Made by a program: the position numbers and the translations under genes. The notes beneath the pieces were generated by a model. The model was not told the DNA's origin, did not search any database, and saw only the letters and a program-made list of their open reading frames with translations. From NCBI GenBank assembly GCA_014549065.1, contig JACDOX010000031.1:5028539-5092538 (forward strand): a DNA stretch of 64,000 nucleotides. The letters run 5' to 3'. Shown here piece after piece: positions 13,134 to 26,700 of the stretch; positions within the stretch are counted from its first letter, which is position 1; the number at the start of each line of letters is the position of its first letter. This stretch comes from Cardinalis cardinalis (Eukaryota > Chordata > Aves > Passeriformes > Cardinalidae).

Positions 13134-13437
13134 TCATGGCATCCCAGAATATTCTGAGTCAGAAGGGACTCACAAGGGACTCACAAGAATCACTAAGTCT
13201 AACTCCCATCACTTCAAAGCACCATTTCCAAGAGTTACATCATGTCCCTGAGAGCATTGTCCAAAGGCTCTTGAGCTGTGTCAGGCTTGATGCTGTGACC
13301 ACTTCCCTGGGGAGCTGTTCCAGTGCCCAGCCACCCTCTGGGGGAAGAACCTTTTCCTGAAATCCANCACAAATCTCCCCTGACGCAGCTTCAGACCATT
13401 CCCTGGGTCCTGTCCTTGGTCACCACAGAAAAGAGAT
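13134..13437 (-). mobile_element. CR1 LINE 3' fragment (-)
   Basis: It starts TCATGGCATCCCAGAATATTCTGAGT, the reverse complement of a CR1 3' end. It continues with TGTCCCTGAGAGCATTGTCCAAA and the anti-sense of the RT C-terminus (GGGGAGCTGTTCCAGTGCCCAGCC, ACCTTTTCCTGA). About 300 bp, 5'-truncated. GGGACTCACAA is duplicated head to tail at 13165-13186, a small change private to this copy. Confidence 0.85.
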
Positions 13438-16400
13438 TTCTTGTAAGAGATACATAGAATTTGTTGCAGCACAGAAATATGTTATAGTTTAGTCAACAGG
13501 AGTTGGTTGCAGTGTGCCACTAGGGGAAAGGTGCAAGGAATTTAACCTCAGTGTTCCAGTAATTCTGGAGCCTATCCTAATATCTAACTATTCTTTAGGA
13601 ACCCTCATTGTNAAGTGTCATGAGGGTATGACATGCACACATAACTCATGTAATCTTAAATAAACTTAAATAGACTAAATGTCTTACTTAGTTTGAAAAA
13701 TAATTTAATATATGGAATAAAAAAAACTTAACAGAAATATGTGAATTCATGTAAATTCCCATAGGGATGCTGGCTATCCAGGGAACGAAGGATTGATTTA
13801 TATAAGTAGAATGTCAGTATTTCTGATACTGGAGAAATGAGCTATTTACATGTCACACATTAGCAACTATCCAAGTTTAAATTCAGATGATTAATAGTTT
13901 ACATGAGATGCAATACTTCTATCTGCTGCCATTGTATCCCAGTGATAATACAGAAAANTTTCCTTTCCATTTAAGAAAGAATAATGAGATTTGTTTACAG
14001 TAAAATTTTTCTAGGAAGAATTTATAAAAGACAGTGCATCCAGAAGAATACCTAAAACTTCCTGTTTTTCTTGCATACTTGGGAATTTATCTTTCCATCT
14101 GAAAATACAGAGAGGTTAAATGTGTAAAATATGCAGCATCATTTAAACAAAACTTCAATNCTTTTACAGAATTTAGATGNTAAATTTGGCTTATTATTAA
14201 ACTAATAGAANCAATGATGATTCTTTTTTTTGTGTGTTTTGCTTCTATTAATGTCCTTAGACTCTTGTATCTGGAGCTGAAAAGCATTGTAGAAAATGAG
14301 ACAACATTAGACCACCAAAATTTCCTGATACTACTAATATGTTTAAATAAATGACATGGCAGTAAAAATGCTTATAACCCACATCTAATTTTCAGTTTTC
14401 TTTGCAAATATAATTGTCAGTAATGAATAGCCTTATCCCAATTAAAAAAAATATTNGTTCATCCATGAATTCATACTTACACCAGTGCACACTTTTTATT
14501 CACCTTTTAAAATTCAGAATATAAATGAAAAGCCAGACTTAGCTTGCATGACTTGGTCCTGTTAATCTTGGTTGTCTGGTCTAAGCTTGGTTTCCAAGCC
14601 TCTTGTGTCAGCAGTGGAGAAATAGAAGGGTCTTCAAAGGATATTTAAATATTCTCTNTTTTCAATCTCACAGTAACAGTAGCCACTTAAAGATGAAATA
14701 TGAAACAATTCTNTGTAATGATTATATAAAATGTGTTTTCCACATTCCCATTTGTGGAGATGAGTGAGAACAATTTGTTCCTTCCTCATAGTTCATTCAA
14801 CTCCTGCATCCAGATCAGGGATATGTAAGCAGTCACCAGCCAGGCGCAGCCCCATTGCTGCATNTATTCAAATTTCACTGTTTAGATCATTTTGTAAATG
14901 TAGAAATGTCCTAAACATCAAGGACAAGCTCCTGAATTGTGCTCCAGAGACCAGATACTTAAAAAGTTGTCGAAGTATGTAAATTANTTTTGTTGCTTTA
15001 AGATTTCAGTGGAAAACGTCATCCTTTCAAACAAAGACATGAAATTCTAGTGGTGCATACAGTTCCACCTAAACAAGGATAGTTACTCCATTTTCATTAG
15101 TTGCGTAAGCAGTGATTTCTTATTTGCTATAGTGATTTAATATTTATTCAGCACATTTATTTGTTTTGTTANGGAGCAGGTTGTAATTTCACTCATCCAT
15201 TCCTTTTATAATAGGAAAACTATCATGGATTGATTTAAGAAAAGTGAGATATAAACATTGTCATGTATAATACATTTTCTTCATTGATTAAGCTTAGAAT
15301 AGAATATATCNTTTTCATTTGCATTTAATTTCCATTATATGTCCCTTATGTATCTTTANGCAGCACACTCTTGTTAATAAGAAACATAAAATAATTGTGC
15401 ATTTTTCAGATTTTTTTTATTCTGGGCATTGGCTAACATTTGTATTTACTTAGCCTATATCTTCTTTTTTTCAGTATGACAAATGTTATGTGCTTTATAA
15501 TTATGCAAACTTTATCTGACAGATTTCTAGCCTGCTGAGATTAGACGTGCCTAGGTAGAGAAACCTTTATGAAGGAGACATACAGGTTTATTTAGCTACT
15601 GAATGCAAGAGACAAAACACTGTTCACTACTTCATGTTAATGTAGATTTAATAGATAAATGTGAAAAAAAACTTATTTCCTAGTGTTTAATAATTTTCTT
15701 TCTTATCTTTTAGATTGTGATCTGTTCTAGGTGGTGCTGCTTTAATGTGATGGCACTAACAAAACATTTTATTTTTACTTTGCCCAGTGTTTAATTTTCA
15801 TTTCTAAATTGGCACCAAATGAAATTTTAATGTAATCAGATATGTGGAGTATTCTGTACAAGATTAAAGGTCGTTCTTTGTAAGTAAAGGAATGCTGTTA
15901 ATTTTTTTTTTCATTTAACTAATTATTTATGTTATGGAAACAATCTGTGGTCTTGGAGCAAAACTTAGGCTTTTGTGTCCACTGGAATACTTTATCATCA
16001 TAAGAGTCAATAATGAGTGAGGACTCTTAAGTTTTACCATCTTATTCTGTGACTACATCTTAATTAAATTATTAATTTTAAAAACTACTCTTTGGAAGGT
16101 CAAAAAATTTATTTTTATTAATATTTTTATTTTAGCTCAGCAATTAATTAATTTGGCTTGTATATCTTGATAAATTAATTATGAAAATGTCTATGAAACT
16201 CAACTTATCAATCTGAAACTTCTTTCATCAGAACATTTCCATCAATGTATGTCATGTTTTATTTTTTTTACATCTGTGNTAGAATTCCATAGTCTTCCCT
16301 GCTAGCAATGAGTTGCCTAGACAAGGCTGCTCAAGAAATTACTCTGATGTGATTTATAAAATAGATCCACTGGAAAGACAGTATATTAAAAATAACATTA

Positions 16401-18104
16401 TTTTTCACCTATTTTCATTATATTATTTTGAGNTCCTGTCAATTCTGAGATGTTATTTAAAACTTCTTATGATTTAAATTGATCTTTCAGAGCACAAAAT
16501 TTGACAGGCATACTGTACCCTTTGGCATAAATACTGCTGTTCTTGTGTACTGATGATTTCAGAGAATTGCAGAGAATGTTTTCCATTAGTAANACTAAGC
16601 TACATCTGAGCTTTTTATGTATCAGTTCCTGTTGCAAATAAGGAATTGACTTGTGATTTCTGTTTATGCTAGTTAAATTAAAAAAAAAAAAAGTTAATTG
16701 GCAAAATGGGTTTGTTTAAATCTGCTGTTTCACNAAACCAAATTTTCGGCACTGGTAGTTCAGTATAGCTTAGTGCAAAGTCTTAAATAGGCCTAGATCT
16801 GTCAGATTTTTTAATTGTTGTAAGAGCGATGTTTTGTGCTTATCAGTAATATAATTTTTAGAAGGTGAAGTGCTGTGCACTGCTAACATTAACTAAAGAA
16901 ACATCTCTCCCTTCAAACCCTTTCAGCAGGGTTATATCTAGCCAGTGTAGCTGCTGTTTGCAGTAGGGTTAAACAAAATACAGTAAAGCCTGAGGATGCT
17001 GCTATCACAGCCAGGCAGAAAAGGAAATTGCTTTTCTTCAAAATACAAAGGTTAATGAGAATTAATTGTTTCACTTGTGTTTCATTAAAGACTTTCCTAA
17101 AGGTAGTGTAGTCTAATTCCCTTCCTCTGTATTCTACATTGAACTAGGATTTTAAGACTTTAGTTAAAAGTTAAAAGCTGTTTCTCAGACATATATCCTT
17201 TTCATTTTGTTAAACTGCCAGTATGTGTTAAGAAGTTGATGATACCTCANCTCCCCACATATTTAATTTNTACAGAAGGCCTCTTAGTTGGCATGCAGTA
17301 ATATTATAGTTTGCTATGGATAAATTCAAGTTGAGTCAAAGCTGGTTTATTATATCATCTCAGATGCCTTATGTTGTTTATTGTTGGCTTTGCTGTTGTT
17401 TGCAGGGGTGGGGGAAGTTTGTTCTTTTTGTGCTTTCATCTAGGGTGCTTTGTATTTTCTGGCTCCTAAAGGTTAATCAGTGTTCTTGCTTCACATGTAA
17501 AACATACCAGAATGTCTTCAATTTGTCTTGGTCTATTTTTACATGGACAATTTTTCTCTAAGATTTTTTTTTAAACATATAATTANACAAGTCTTTGGAT
17601 CCCCAAATGGAGAGCAACACACAGTCTACAGACCATCTGAATGACATGCAACTAAAGTCAACATTATCAGTTTTTAACGTGGGAATCTCTNCTGAAATTA
17701 TTAAAATATTCCCTGCTGATGAAGTTGTGTGCTGCATCTGTCTGAAGACCAAGCATATACACAGTTGCATTAGCTAGAGCATTGAGAGAAATTGTTACTT
17801 CNCTCTACTCATGATGCCAAAATGGAATGCATTTTCCAGCTGGTGACATTTCAATTCATGAGCAAATTGAACCAGCTATGAAGCTGAAACAGGAAGCACA
17901 CAATATATGAAGAGAACCTGAGAGGGCATTCATGAAGAAAGCTAAGAGAGATGGTATTTTCAGCACCCTATCATGGGGTTATGGTATAAAATCATTNTTT
18001 TCTTGAAGGTGCAAAATGAGGGGACATTTGACACCAGTCCTAAGTTNCAATTTCCAAGAGAAAAACACGTCTTCAAAGGGAGAGAAGTACTCATTGTAGC
18101 CGTT
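13438..18104. other. Intronic AT-rich DNA without recognised element
   Basis: About 4.7 kb with no CR1, LTR or exon signature. AT content is high, especially at 15600-16450. Confidence 0.45.
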
Positions 18105-18190
18105 TTCTCTGAGAGGCTGTGGAATCTCTATGCTTGGAAATATTNCAAGCTAGACTCAACAAGGCTATGAGCATCCTGTTTCATCAGTCA
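18105..18190 (+). mobile_element. Short diverged CR1 fragment (+)
   Basis: GAGAGGCTGTGGAATCTCTATGCTTGGAAATATTNCAAGCTAGACTCAACAAGG follows the CR1 ORF2 end (VESPSLEIFK-like), where the usual TCTCCATCCTTGGAGATATTCAA is expected. Only about 85 bp can be aligned by eye. Confidence 0.5.
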
Positions 18191-20682
18191 GCCTGATGCA
18201 TTTAAGTCTGAATTTNCTACATTCCATTGCTGTGCAGTCAAGGGAAAACGTAATTTTCACATAACACAAGTAAGATGTACTTACTTGTGGCGTTATGCAA
18301 TTTTCAATTTTCAGTAGAAATTTCATGAGATTAGAGCTATGATTCAGATCAGATTCAAAAGCCTGTGGTGGAGTGTCTTATATAAGTGTACATTTATACA
18401 TGCACATACCCATATGCACGTGCATTTGTATATGTATTTATATATTTGGGGCATTGCTGACCAAGTTCCAATTATGAAAAACACNGTTTAATCAATAATA
18501 CCCGTCCTTGTGGACATGCTACTCATGTAATTGAAAAGAAGATAATTTAAAAGAAATGTGGTAATTCTTGCAAATTATTACTAAATAGTAGCCTCTAGAC
18601 AGGTGATGTTGTAAACTAAGCATGTTCTGCAGACATATATATGGCCAGAGAAATAAAAGCTATGTCTGTGCCTCAAAAACCAAAAACTATAANCCTAGGA
18701 GTGTAACTATAAAATTTATTGTATCCTGTAATGGGCTTACTATGGAGTTAATTATTAGTGTTTCACACAGAAATTATGCTACATATTTAGAAAATAACAA
18801 CTTGTACATGCAATCACTTCACATAAGGAAAAAACTGTCAAAACTGTGGAAATCACTAGCTGTAATGAAATATCTCCTTCTACTTGGAATTGGACCTGTG
18901 ACAAGATTGTATCCAAACCAAATCAATTTTCCATCAGTCTTGTGCTTTTCATGAGACTGAACATACTGAATGTTTTGATTCTGAAGACATGAGTCTTGTA
19001 CTGACACACAGAGCAAGAACTAAAAGTATTGCTAGACTTCTCTGCTACTCTTCTGAGGATCCATATTTTAGAGTCATCCAAACTTTTCCTTAAACCAGTT
19101 TAATTCAGCTGTAAAACCTATACAGAGTTCAGAGTATGATGGTTGTTAACAGCTTGGCATAGGTTTAGACAAAATCTGAGCTAGAGTTGTGAAATTCCTA
19201 GGGGAAAAATAAAGTTGTGTTAATTAGGATTTGATAACAATTTAAAAAATATATTNTCTTAAGAATTTATTCAGAAGTACACCTGATAGTTTAGCTGTTN
19301 GCAGTGAATCTTAGAAATTTATTGCTTTGGCTTCCTCATGAAAGTAATCACAATGTACATCCACAGAAAGGATTTTTCAATCTGGTTTTTAAACACTTCT
19401 GTTTTTCTCATTGCAAATGTTATACATATCAGCATAGTTTAATGAATTCNGTAGAATAAATTTCTGAATTAAAATTCANCTTTTTCTTTTTTTTTTTNAA
19501 CTTTTTGGTAGCTAAATTGCNTTTGAATAACATATGTTCTAAACATATGTTCTTAAGTCTTAACATTCTTAATCTGTTATATGCATCAGGACATGCTGAG
19601 ATGTACTGCAACTGCCTTATGTATTGTATGCTTGGTAAAAACCTCTTCCTTTTAAGAAGTGAAATCCAAAATATATTTTGGAAATGCATTACATAATTCA
19701 GTACCTCTTATTAAAGAGTTTTGTCAAGTACCTGCTGGAGGAAGTGTGTGTGTGTGAAAATACAGATACTTCGATTGGTTTTCATGCAGAATGTTGCTGT
19801 ACAATGAAGCAGAACTGCAGAAAAGTATCTACTGCTGTCTGGTTTTATGTTTAACTAAAACTGAGAAGAGGCAAGAACTTCCGGAGTTTATCAACACTTC
19901 CAAGTTTTTGGTAAAATTCAAAGTTAGCTGAAATAAGGTTGTATTTGCTTTGCAGTATCTTTCTTAGTAAGAAGAAAAAAATTTACTGGAGAGACTTTAA
20001 GAGACACTTAAGACACAAGTGACCTTGAAAGAGAGAATAGAATATTATTTCCCTCAAGTCAAGAATGGAGATTTCATCAAATATATTTCAGCCACAGGTT
20101 TAAAAGTAAAACAACAACAACAAAAAAAAGGAACATTTGCTTTTTATGGGCATGTGCTTAAATTGAAGAGAACATCCCAAAGATCTTCTAAGCATCTCAT
20201 ACAGCAAATCAGCAAAATCGAAATTTTTCAAAATCTGTGATACATGGAGAAGATAGAATATTCACCATTTAAACTCCTTCTAATCATTTTCAAAATTACA
20301 TTTGGTCACTGGTCACAAATGTATCTCTTGCTGTAAGCCCATGCAGCCCCTTTTATGTCCCATGAGCATTTAAACACTGTGTATCACCTAGATACCTAAA
20401 TTCTGTGCAAGACTTTATCAGCTGTCAATAAGTTCATCTGAATAAATACAATTTTAAATATAATGGGTAGCTTCTAAATCATAAGTGAATCGGAAGATCC
20501 ACTACTAAAAAATTAACAAAACCTCATGTCATTTCAAATTCTTCATTTTAAAGAATGTTTCTATTTCTATTCTGCTGTGTTAGGTAATTTCAGATGATTT
20601 TTAATCATGTAATAGTTTCAGGTGTAAAAATCACGTAATAGTTTCTGTTTATTTCAGAAAAAAATATTATGTATCTATTTGC
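18191..20682. other. Intronic DNA without recognised element
   Basis: AT-rich. A poly-T run lies at 19484-19500. An open frame of 110 codons at 18622-18954 has no recognisable domain and no splice or codon evidence for being real. Confidence 0.4.
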
Positions 20683-21420
20683 ATTGGGTCCTGTGCTTGG
20701 ATCACAACAATCTCATTCAGCACTACTGTCTTGAGGTAGAGTGGCTGGAAAGCTGCTCGGCAGAAAAGAACCTGGGCCTGCTGGTCAACAGCCAGCTGAA
20801 CATGATGCAGTGTCTGCCCAGGTGGCTGAGAAGGTCAGGGGCATCCTGGCTTTTATCAGCAACAGTGTGGCCANCAGGACCAGGACAGTGGTTGCCCCAC
20901 TGTACTTGGTGAGCCCCCACTTTAAATATTCAGTTTTGAGCCCCTCACTACAAGAGGGACCCTGAGGACCTGAGGCATGTCCAGAGAAGGAGGTGGTAAA
21001 GGGTATGGAGCACATGTTTTATGAGTAGTGTCTGAGTGTCTGAGAGATCCGGGGTTCCTGGAATAAAGGAGGCTCGGGGATACCTTATCACACTCTACCG
21101 CTCACCAGAAAAGACATTGCTGTGGGGAAGGGATTCACCTCTTTCGAAAGTAACAAGGGACAGGACAANAGGAAGTGGCCTCAAGTTGCACGAGGGGAGG
21201 TTTACATTGAGTATTAAGAAAACATTCTTCACTGAAAGAGTGNTCAAACATTGAAATAAGCTACCCAGGTAAGTGGTGNNATCATCAGCCCNGGAAGTGT
21301 TCAAAAGGTGCATGGATATGGCACTTGGAGATTTGGTTTACTGGTGAANGCAGTGGTGCTGGGTTGGATTCAATAATTTTAGAGAACTTTTCCAGCCNTA
21401 GTGATTCTGTATTTCTATGA
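20683..21420 (+). mobile_element. CR1 LINE 3' portion (+)
   Basis: About 740 bp following the CR1 ORF2 C-terminus. It opens with GTCCTGTGCTTGGATCACAACAA and GAGTGGCTGGAAAGCTGCTCGGCAG. A long frame-broken stretch follows (AACAAGGGACAGGACAANAGGAAGTGGCC, TTCTTCACTGAAAGAGTG). The end is the CR1-type GTGATTCTGTATTTCTATGA. Several frames of 65-80 codons on both strands are decayed RT sequence and its shadows. Confidence 0.85.
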
Positions 21421-23522
21421 ACTTGAACACAGGCTAATGAAAAAAACTCCTAAAAAATCAACCACAAGCCACAGCTATAAAGTTCACTTTGTCTCCTTCC
21501 CTTTACAAATAAAAAACTTACACTAAGAAATTAATGTGCATTACAGTTAGTTGATAGCATGAGATTATTTGATGTTAACTTACACTCCTGGAAAAAGTGA
21601 AACATAATGTCTGTTCCCTCCAAATTCGTAATTTTCAAAGCAGCAATAAAACAAGAATAACTGTCAGTATAATTAATATTATGTGCAGGGGGACAAATGT
21701 TTTACAATTTAATTTCAGTCTGAAATTTGTCTTTTGAGATTTACACGGTAGATTAATATATTTTCAGCATTCATTTAATAGNTTTTAAAGTGTTTTATCA
21801 AACAACCTAATGTGACAAATTTTCAGCAGCCTTATATCTTGACAATCACTTAAATACAGTGCTTGTTTTACATTATATACCATTATTTTGTTGGAATGAG
21901 TGTGGACTCATTGTTAATGGTCANACATCTTCATGTGAATCATTCTATTTTGTGAAATATTGTGGAGTACAAAAATTTCAGTCATCTAAAAGAGGGCCTA
22001 TCTTAATTGACTTTGTATCATGATACTGATTCTTGAGCATTATCCTGGATTTAATAATGTGCTTGAAGGTTGTAAGTGCTGTCAGGAAATGATTACCATA
22101 TGAGTTTCTTAAAAATTGCTTGAANTGTGAAAATCTTTGGAAGTCCCCTTTCAGTTGAAAGTCCCCTTCCAGTCCCCTTTCAGTGGTTCTTTCCCAGAAT
22201 CATGTTTGATATGAATCGTGTCTTGATATTTGTTTAATTTGAAATATATTCTCTTTTTCCATACTAAAATTCTCAGGAATGCTTCAGTTTATGCTGGATG
22301 CTAGTTGACAGGTGAATCAGAGTTCAACATCAGAAAAGAGAGCATATCAGGGAATGATCCAGGCACATAACTCAGGCCTTTCCTGAACTTTGTCTTTTCC
22401 CTGGAATGGGTTTTTTTGTTTCCTAGAATGCTCTTGGCTGGTATATACATTTTCAATACAGTGATTTACTATAAATTAATCAAAAATGCTAACGTTTTCA
22501 TATGTCTCTGATATGATATTTTAAATATTTGGTCTCAGCTAAAATGACTACCGTATAAGAAATACTAACATAAACTACCATTTGTAAATATTTCACTCCT
22601 CAAACAAAACTTTAACTGAAACATTCTCCAGAAACCGTTTACATGACATGACACAAAACACATAAGCTTTGAGATGCATAGTGAAGATAAAAGAAACAGT
22701 ATTGTTGCAAACCTTTATGGTGTGGAGAGTCGCAGAGTAAAGCATTTTTGCCGTATGATCTTGCAATTGCCCATGAATGCATTTTGATTTTAGTGGCTAC
22801 CTGTTTTTAATTCAAGTCTGAAGAACAGGAATGCAAAAAAAATTAATTCACTCCAGTGCTGACTGATGTTCCAATTACCTTTTGAAATACTATCTTAATT
22901 ACTGTATTTATTAATCTTTTATTAAAGTTGAGGCTTTTTTTATGGACATGATCTTGCATATGCCTTCAGCCCTTGCTTTGTGCTGTATTCCATCACATTT
23001 CAAGGCTAAGTAGGGTCAGAATAGGTCAATGGATGATTGTGAGATTACAAGCATATTTTTAGGTGCTACCACAAAGAATANTGCTAATGATTAAGTATCC
23101 TGTTTTCACTCCTGAACATTACAAGAGTTACAGGACTGTGAATGAATTGTAAAAGCAAGGCCATAACCACTCAGCCCCTTTGAGTTATTAAAGACCCAAG
23201 AGATTATTTTGTGGCTTTTAAGTTTTGGTGCTAATGGGCTCATTAATCAGACTGAGAAATTCATAATAAGAGCCAGTATGTATGAGTAGAAGACAGACAA
23301 GTTCAAATGGGGTGTTAGACATACATTTTATTGTTCAGAATGATTGCTTCTGAAAGCTGCTGTGAAAGTGGCAAATTATCCATCTCCGTGCGTTTGAGTT
23401 GATGCCTTTATAGGAAGAAATCTTCAGTGAATCAGGTATTATTAGGCTCAACAGAAGGGTAACTGGGTTGAAACAAAAANTGAAAGGGGTTCCAAGGCAG
23501 CTTCCTGCTTTGAGAAACTGTT
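21421..23522. other. Intronic DNA without recognised element
   Basis: No exon or transposon recognised. AGTCCCCTT occurs three times at 22142-22179 in a small local duplication. Confidence 0.45.
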
Positions 23523-24345
23523 TTAACACAAAGCTGAAAGGAATTGCTGATAGTCTAGAGAACTGTGCAGCCCTTCAGAAGGACCTGGACAGGCTGGAGA
23601 GAGGAACTGTCTGAAATTCATCAAGGACAAAACAGGGTCCTGCACCTGTATGGTAATAACTCTGTGCGCCAGTACAAGCTGGGGACTGACCTGCTGGAAA
23701 GCAGCTCTCAGGCCATGAAAAGGACCTGGGGGTCCTGATGGACAGCAAGCTGTCCATGAGCTGGCAGTGAGCTCTTGTGGCCAAGAAACCAACAGAATCC
23801 TGGGATGCATTAGGAAGAGCATTGAGAACAGGTCAAGGGAAATGATGCTTCTCCTCTACCCAGCCCTNGTGAAGCCACATCTGGAGTGCTGTTTCCAGTT
23901 CTGGGCTTCTCATTACGAGAGAGACATGGAGCTCCAGGAGCAAGTCCAGCAGAGGGCTCTGAAGATGATGAACCTCTCTGTTATGAGGAAAGGCTGAGGG
24001 AGTTGGGCCTGTTCAGCTTGGGGGAGAGATAGCTGAGAGAGGANCTCATCAATGTATATAAATATGATAAGGGAGTGTCAATGAAATGGCNTCAAACAAT
24101 AGGACAANAGGCAATGGACAGAAACTGATTAGCAAAATGTTCCCCAAATATGAGAAAGAACTTCCTTACTGTGCAGGTGACCACACATTCNAGCAGCTTG
24201 TCCAGAGAGCTTGTAGAGTCTCCCTCATTGGAGATATTTAAGAACCATATGGACACAATCCTGTGAAATGTGCTCTAGGATAACCTTGCTTGACCAGAGA
24301 GGTTGGACTGGGTGACCTTTCCAACCTTCCCTTTTGTAAACTGTA
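23523..24345 (+). mobile_element. CR1 LINE 3' portion (+)
   Basis: About 820 bp. It begins near the RT motif region (ACACAAAGCTGAAAGGAATTGCTGA), then GACCTGGACAGGCTGGAGAG. The frame at 23767-23997 reads ILGCIRKSIENRSREMMLLL and then YERDMELQEQVQQRALKMM, the conserved CR1 ORF2 C-terminal block. It ends GGTTGGACTGGGTGACCTTTCCAACC. Frameshifts and stops separate the blocks, so it is dead. Confidence 0.88.
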
Positions 24346-25160
24346 TCCTACATTATTACACTGGTTCTAACAGACATGTTCCCATCCTATCCTCTGGAAA
24401 TCTGTTCCAGAGCTGAATGCTTTAGCAGCAAGGATTTTTTTTTTTCTGATTTCCAGTTTTATTTTAATCAGATTTAATTTATGTGAGTTTCCTGTTAGAC
24501 TTGTTATCCTCCGTTTTCCTTGTTTTCCTCTTCTGTGTCTGTAATCAGTATAAACAAGACAGGGGCTCTATTAGGACCTAAATATGCTCACCTTTACATA
24601 AATCAACATTACCATAAATCAACATGTTATCAACATTATTCTCATACTGAGTGCAAAAAGCAGCACTGCATCAGCTAAGAAAATGAGCTCCATCACAGCC
24701 AAAAGCAGTACAGTAGGAAAGAATGAAATGTTGTGCTAGGAAAGTAAGAAACTGAGATTGTCATGGTGACTACTTTCCTGAAGTGTTGTAATTTAAACCC
24801 NGAAAATTGTCATTCTGTTATCTACATGAGAAGGGTTGCATTCCTGCTGTGGAAACAGCACAATTTAAACAGCTGGGGCAGCTCATATTTTCCATACTTG
24901 GGAAGTGCTAGGGGTAAATCTTAGACAAGTAACAGCAAAACCAGACAATCACNAGAGTCAGTACCAGTATGTACCCAGGCTATACAATACTGCACCATTG
25001 TGACAGTTTGCACTGTGATTCTGTATTTTTGCTGCNTGTAGCGTTTTAAAGTGCCTCTAGATGATTCACAGTACTGTTCTCTTCTGCCATTTCCTTGAAA
25101 TGGTGCTGTGAACGTTTCTGATGACAAATAAATCAATCTGGGCCAATTCAAGTCAGAGAA
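24346..25160. other. Intronic DNA without recognised element
   Basis: No signature recognised between the two CR1 copies. Confidence 0.4.
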
Positions 25161-26700
25161 CAGAATCATAGAATATGTTAAAGTTGAAAGGGGGTCNCAG
25201 GGATCTTTTAGTACAACTGCACAGGACAGTTCCCAAGGGTCACACCATGTACCTAAGAGCTTCTTGAACTCTGTCAGGTTTACTGTTTTCACCACTACGC
25301 TGGGGAGCCTGTTCCACTGCCAAAACACCATCTAGGTGGAGAATCTTTTCCTACTCTCCANCTTAAACCTCCCCGATGTAATTTCTGGCTGTTCCTTCAG
25401 GTCCTGTCACTGGCACCATATCAGTGCCAGCCCTTCCTCTTCCGCTCATGAGGAGGTTGTAAATGCAATGATGTCTCCTCTCAGTCTCCTCCAGGCTGAA
25501 CAGACCAAGTGACCTCAGCCAGTCCTCATACAGCCTTTCCCTCAATTACATCCTTATTATCTTCCTCTGGATGCTCTCTAACAGCTTAATATCTTATATT
25601 GTGGTTCCCAAAACTGTCCTCAGCACTTGAGGTGAGGCCACCCCAATGCAGAGCAGAGTGGGACAATCCTCTCCCTTGCCTGGCTGGCGATGCCATGCCT
25701 GATGCTGACATTCGACTTGCCGTTGACCAGGACCCCCAGGTTCTTTCCATGTCACTGCTCTCCAGCATCTAATTCCCCTCTCTGTACATCCAGACTTACC
25801 CCATCCCAGGAACAGGCNCTTCCTCTTGTTGAACTTAATCCAATTGGTGATTGCCCAGTCCTCTGACTTGTCAAGGTCTCTNTGCAGGGTTTCTCTGTCT
25901 TTGAGGGAGTCAACAGCTCCTCCCAGTTTTGTATCATCTGTGAAACTAGCCTAATGTCCCTCCCAGTCCAGTGTCTGAGTCATTTCTGAAGAAGTGGAAG
26001 AGCACAAGGCCTAAGATGGAGCCATGTGGACCCCTACTAGAAACAGGTCATCAGTCTGATGTCAAAGATGTCATCTTTTCAAGTTAGCTCCCCTAGGACN
26101 TGTTCCATAAAGTTCTCATCCAGGTGTTTTGGGAACCTTCTTGCCTGGGTTATACCAGCTGTGTGATGTACCCAGCTAATTGTGGCAAGTTGAAGTCTAA
26201 GGTAGTTGACTTGGAAATGTCCCTTAAGTTCTCAAAGGATGATCTATCAGCATCATCATCCTGGTTTGGAGGTCTGTAATAGACTCCTATGGTGACATCT
26301 GAAGTATCTGTTTTCCCCTTGATTCTCCCCTAGAGGCTTTCAACTGTGCTGTTGCCAGCTGTGAGCTCCATACATTCTAACACTTCTATTACATACAGTG
26401 TCACCCCTCTGCCTCTTCTGCCCTGCCTTTCACTCCTGAAGAGCCTGGAAACATCCAACAGGGCACTCATCACATCACTCATCCCAACGGGTTTGATTTG
26501 ACTTGATGTCAAATCCCTGGGACTGGGCCAAAGGTGTCAGTNGACTCATCAGATGTCAATAGACAAAGTGTTGAGTAGATCATCCCATCATCTGGGTGCT
26601 ACAACCCCCAGATTTTTCTGCTTGCACCAACCTCAGAGCCACACATTGACCTGACAGATCTGCCTCTTGCTATCAGAATTTTTTAGGTCCCCAAGCTGTG
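25161..26700 (-). mobile_element. Internally deleted CR1 LINE (-) with endonuclease remnant
   Basis: Read on the minus strand from right to left, the first part (about 26690-26090) is the endonuclease half of CR1 ORF2. The minus frame at 26330-26512 contains RLFRSERQGRRGRGVTLYV, a conserved apurinic-endonuclease-like block. Upstream of 26300 it matches the VYYRPPNQDD-type segment. At about 26085 it jumps to the RT region (GSILG-VLFHFF, then DDTKLGG near 25930). It then runs through YEDWLRSLGLFSLEE to the 3' end TTCTATGATTCTG at 25161. The central RT portion is missing, so this is either one element with an internal deletion or two adjacent same-strand fragments. All frames contain stops. Confidence 0.85.

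Noticed and set aside
24921..25331. A 136-codon minus-strand frame
   Set aside because: Part is the C-terminal end of a dead CR1 RT and the rest is intron. There is an N inside and no start context.
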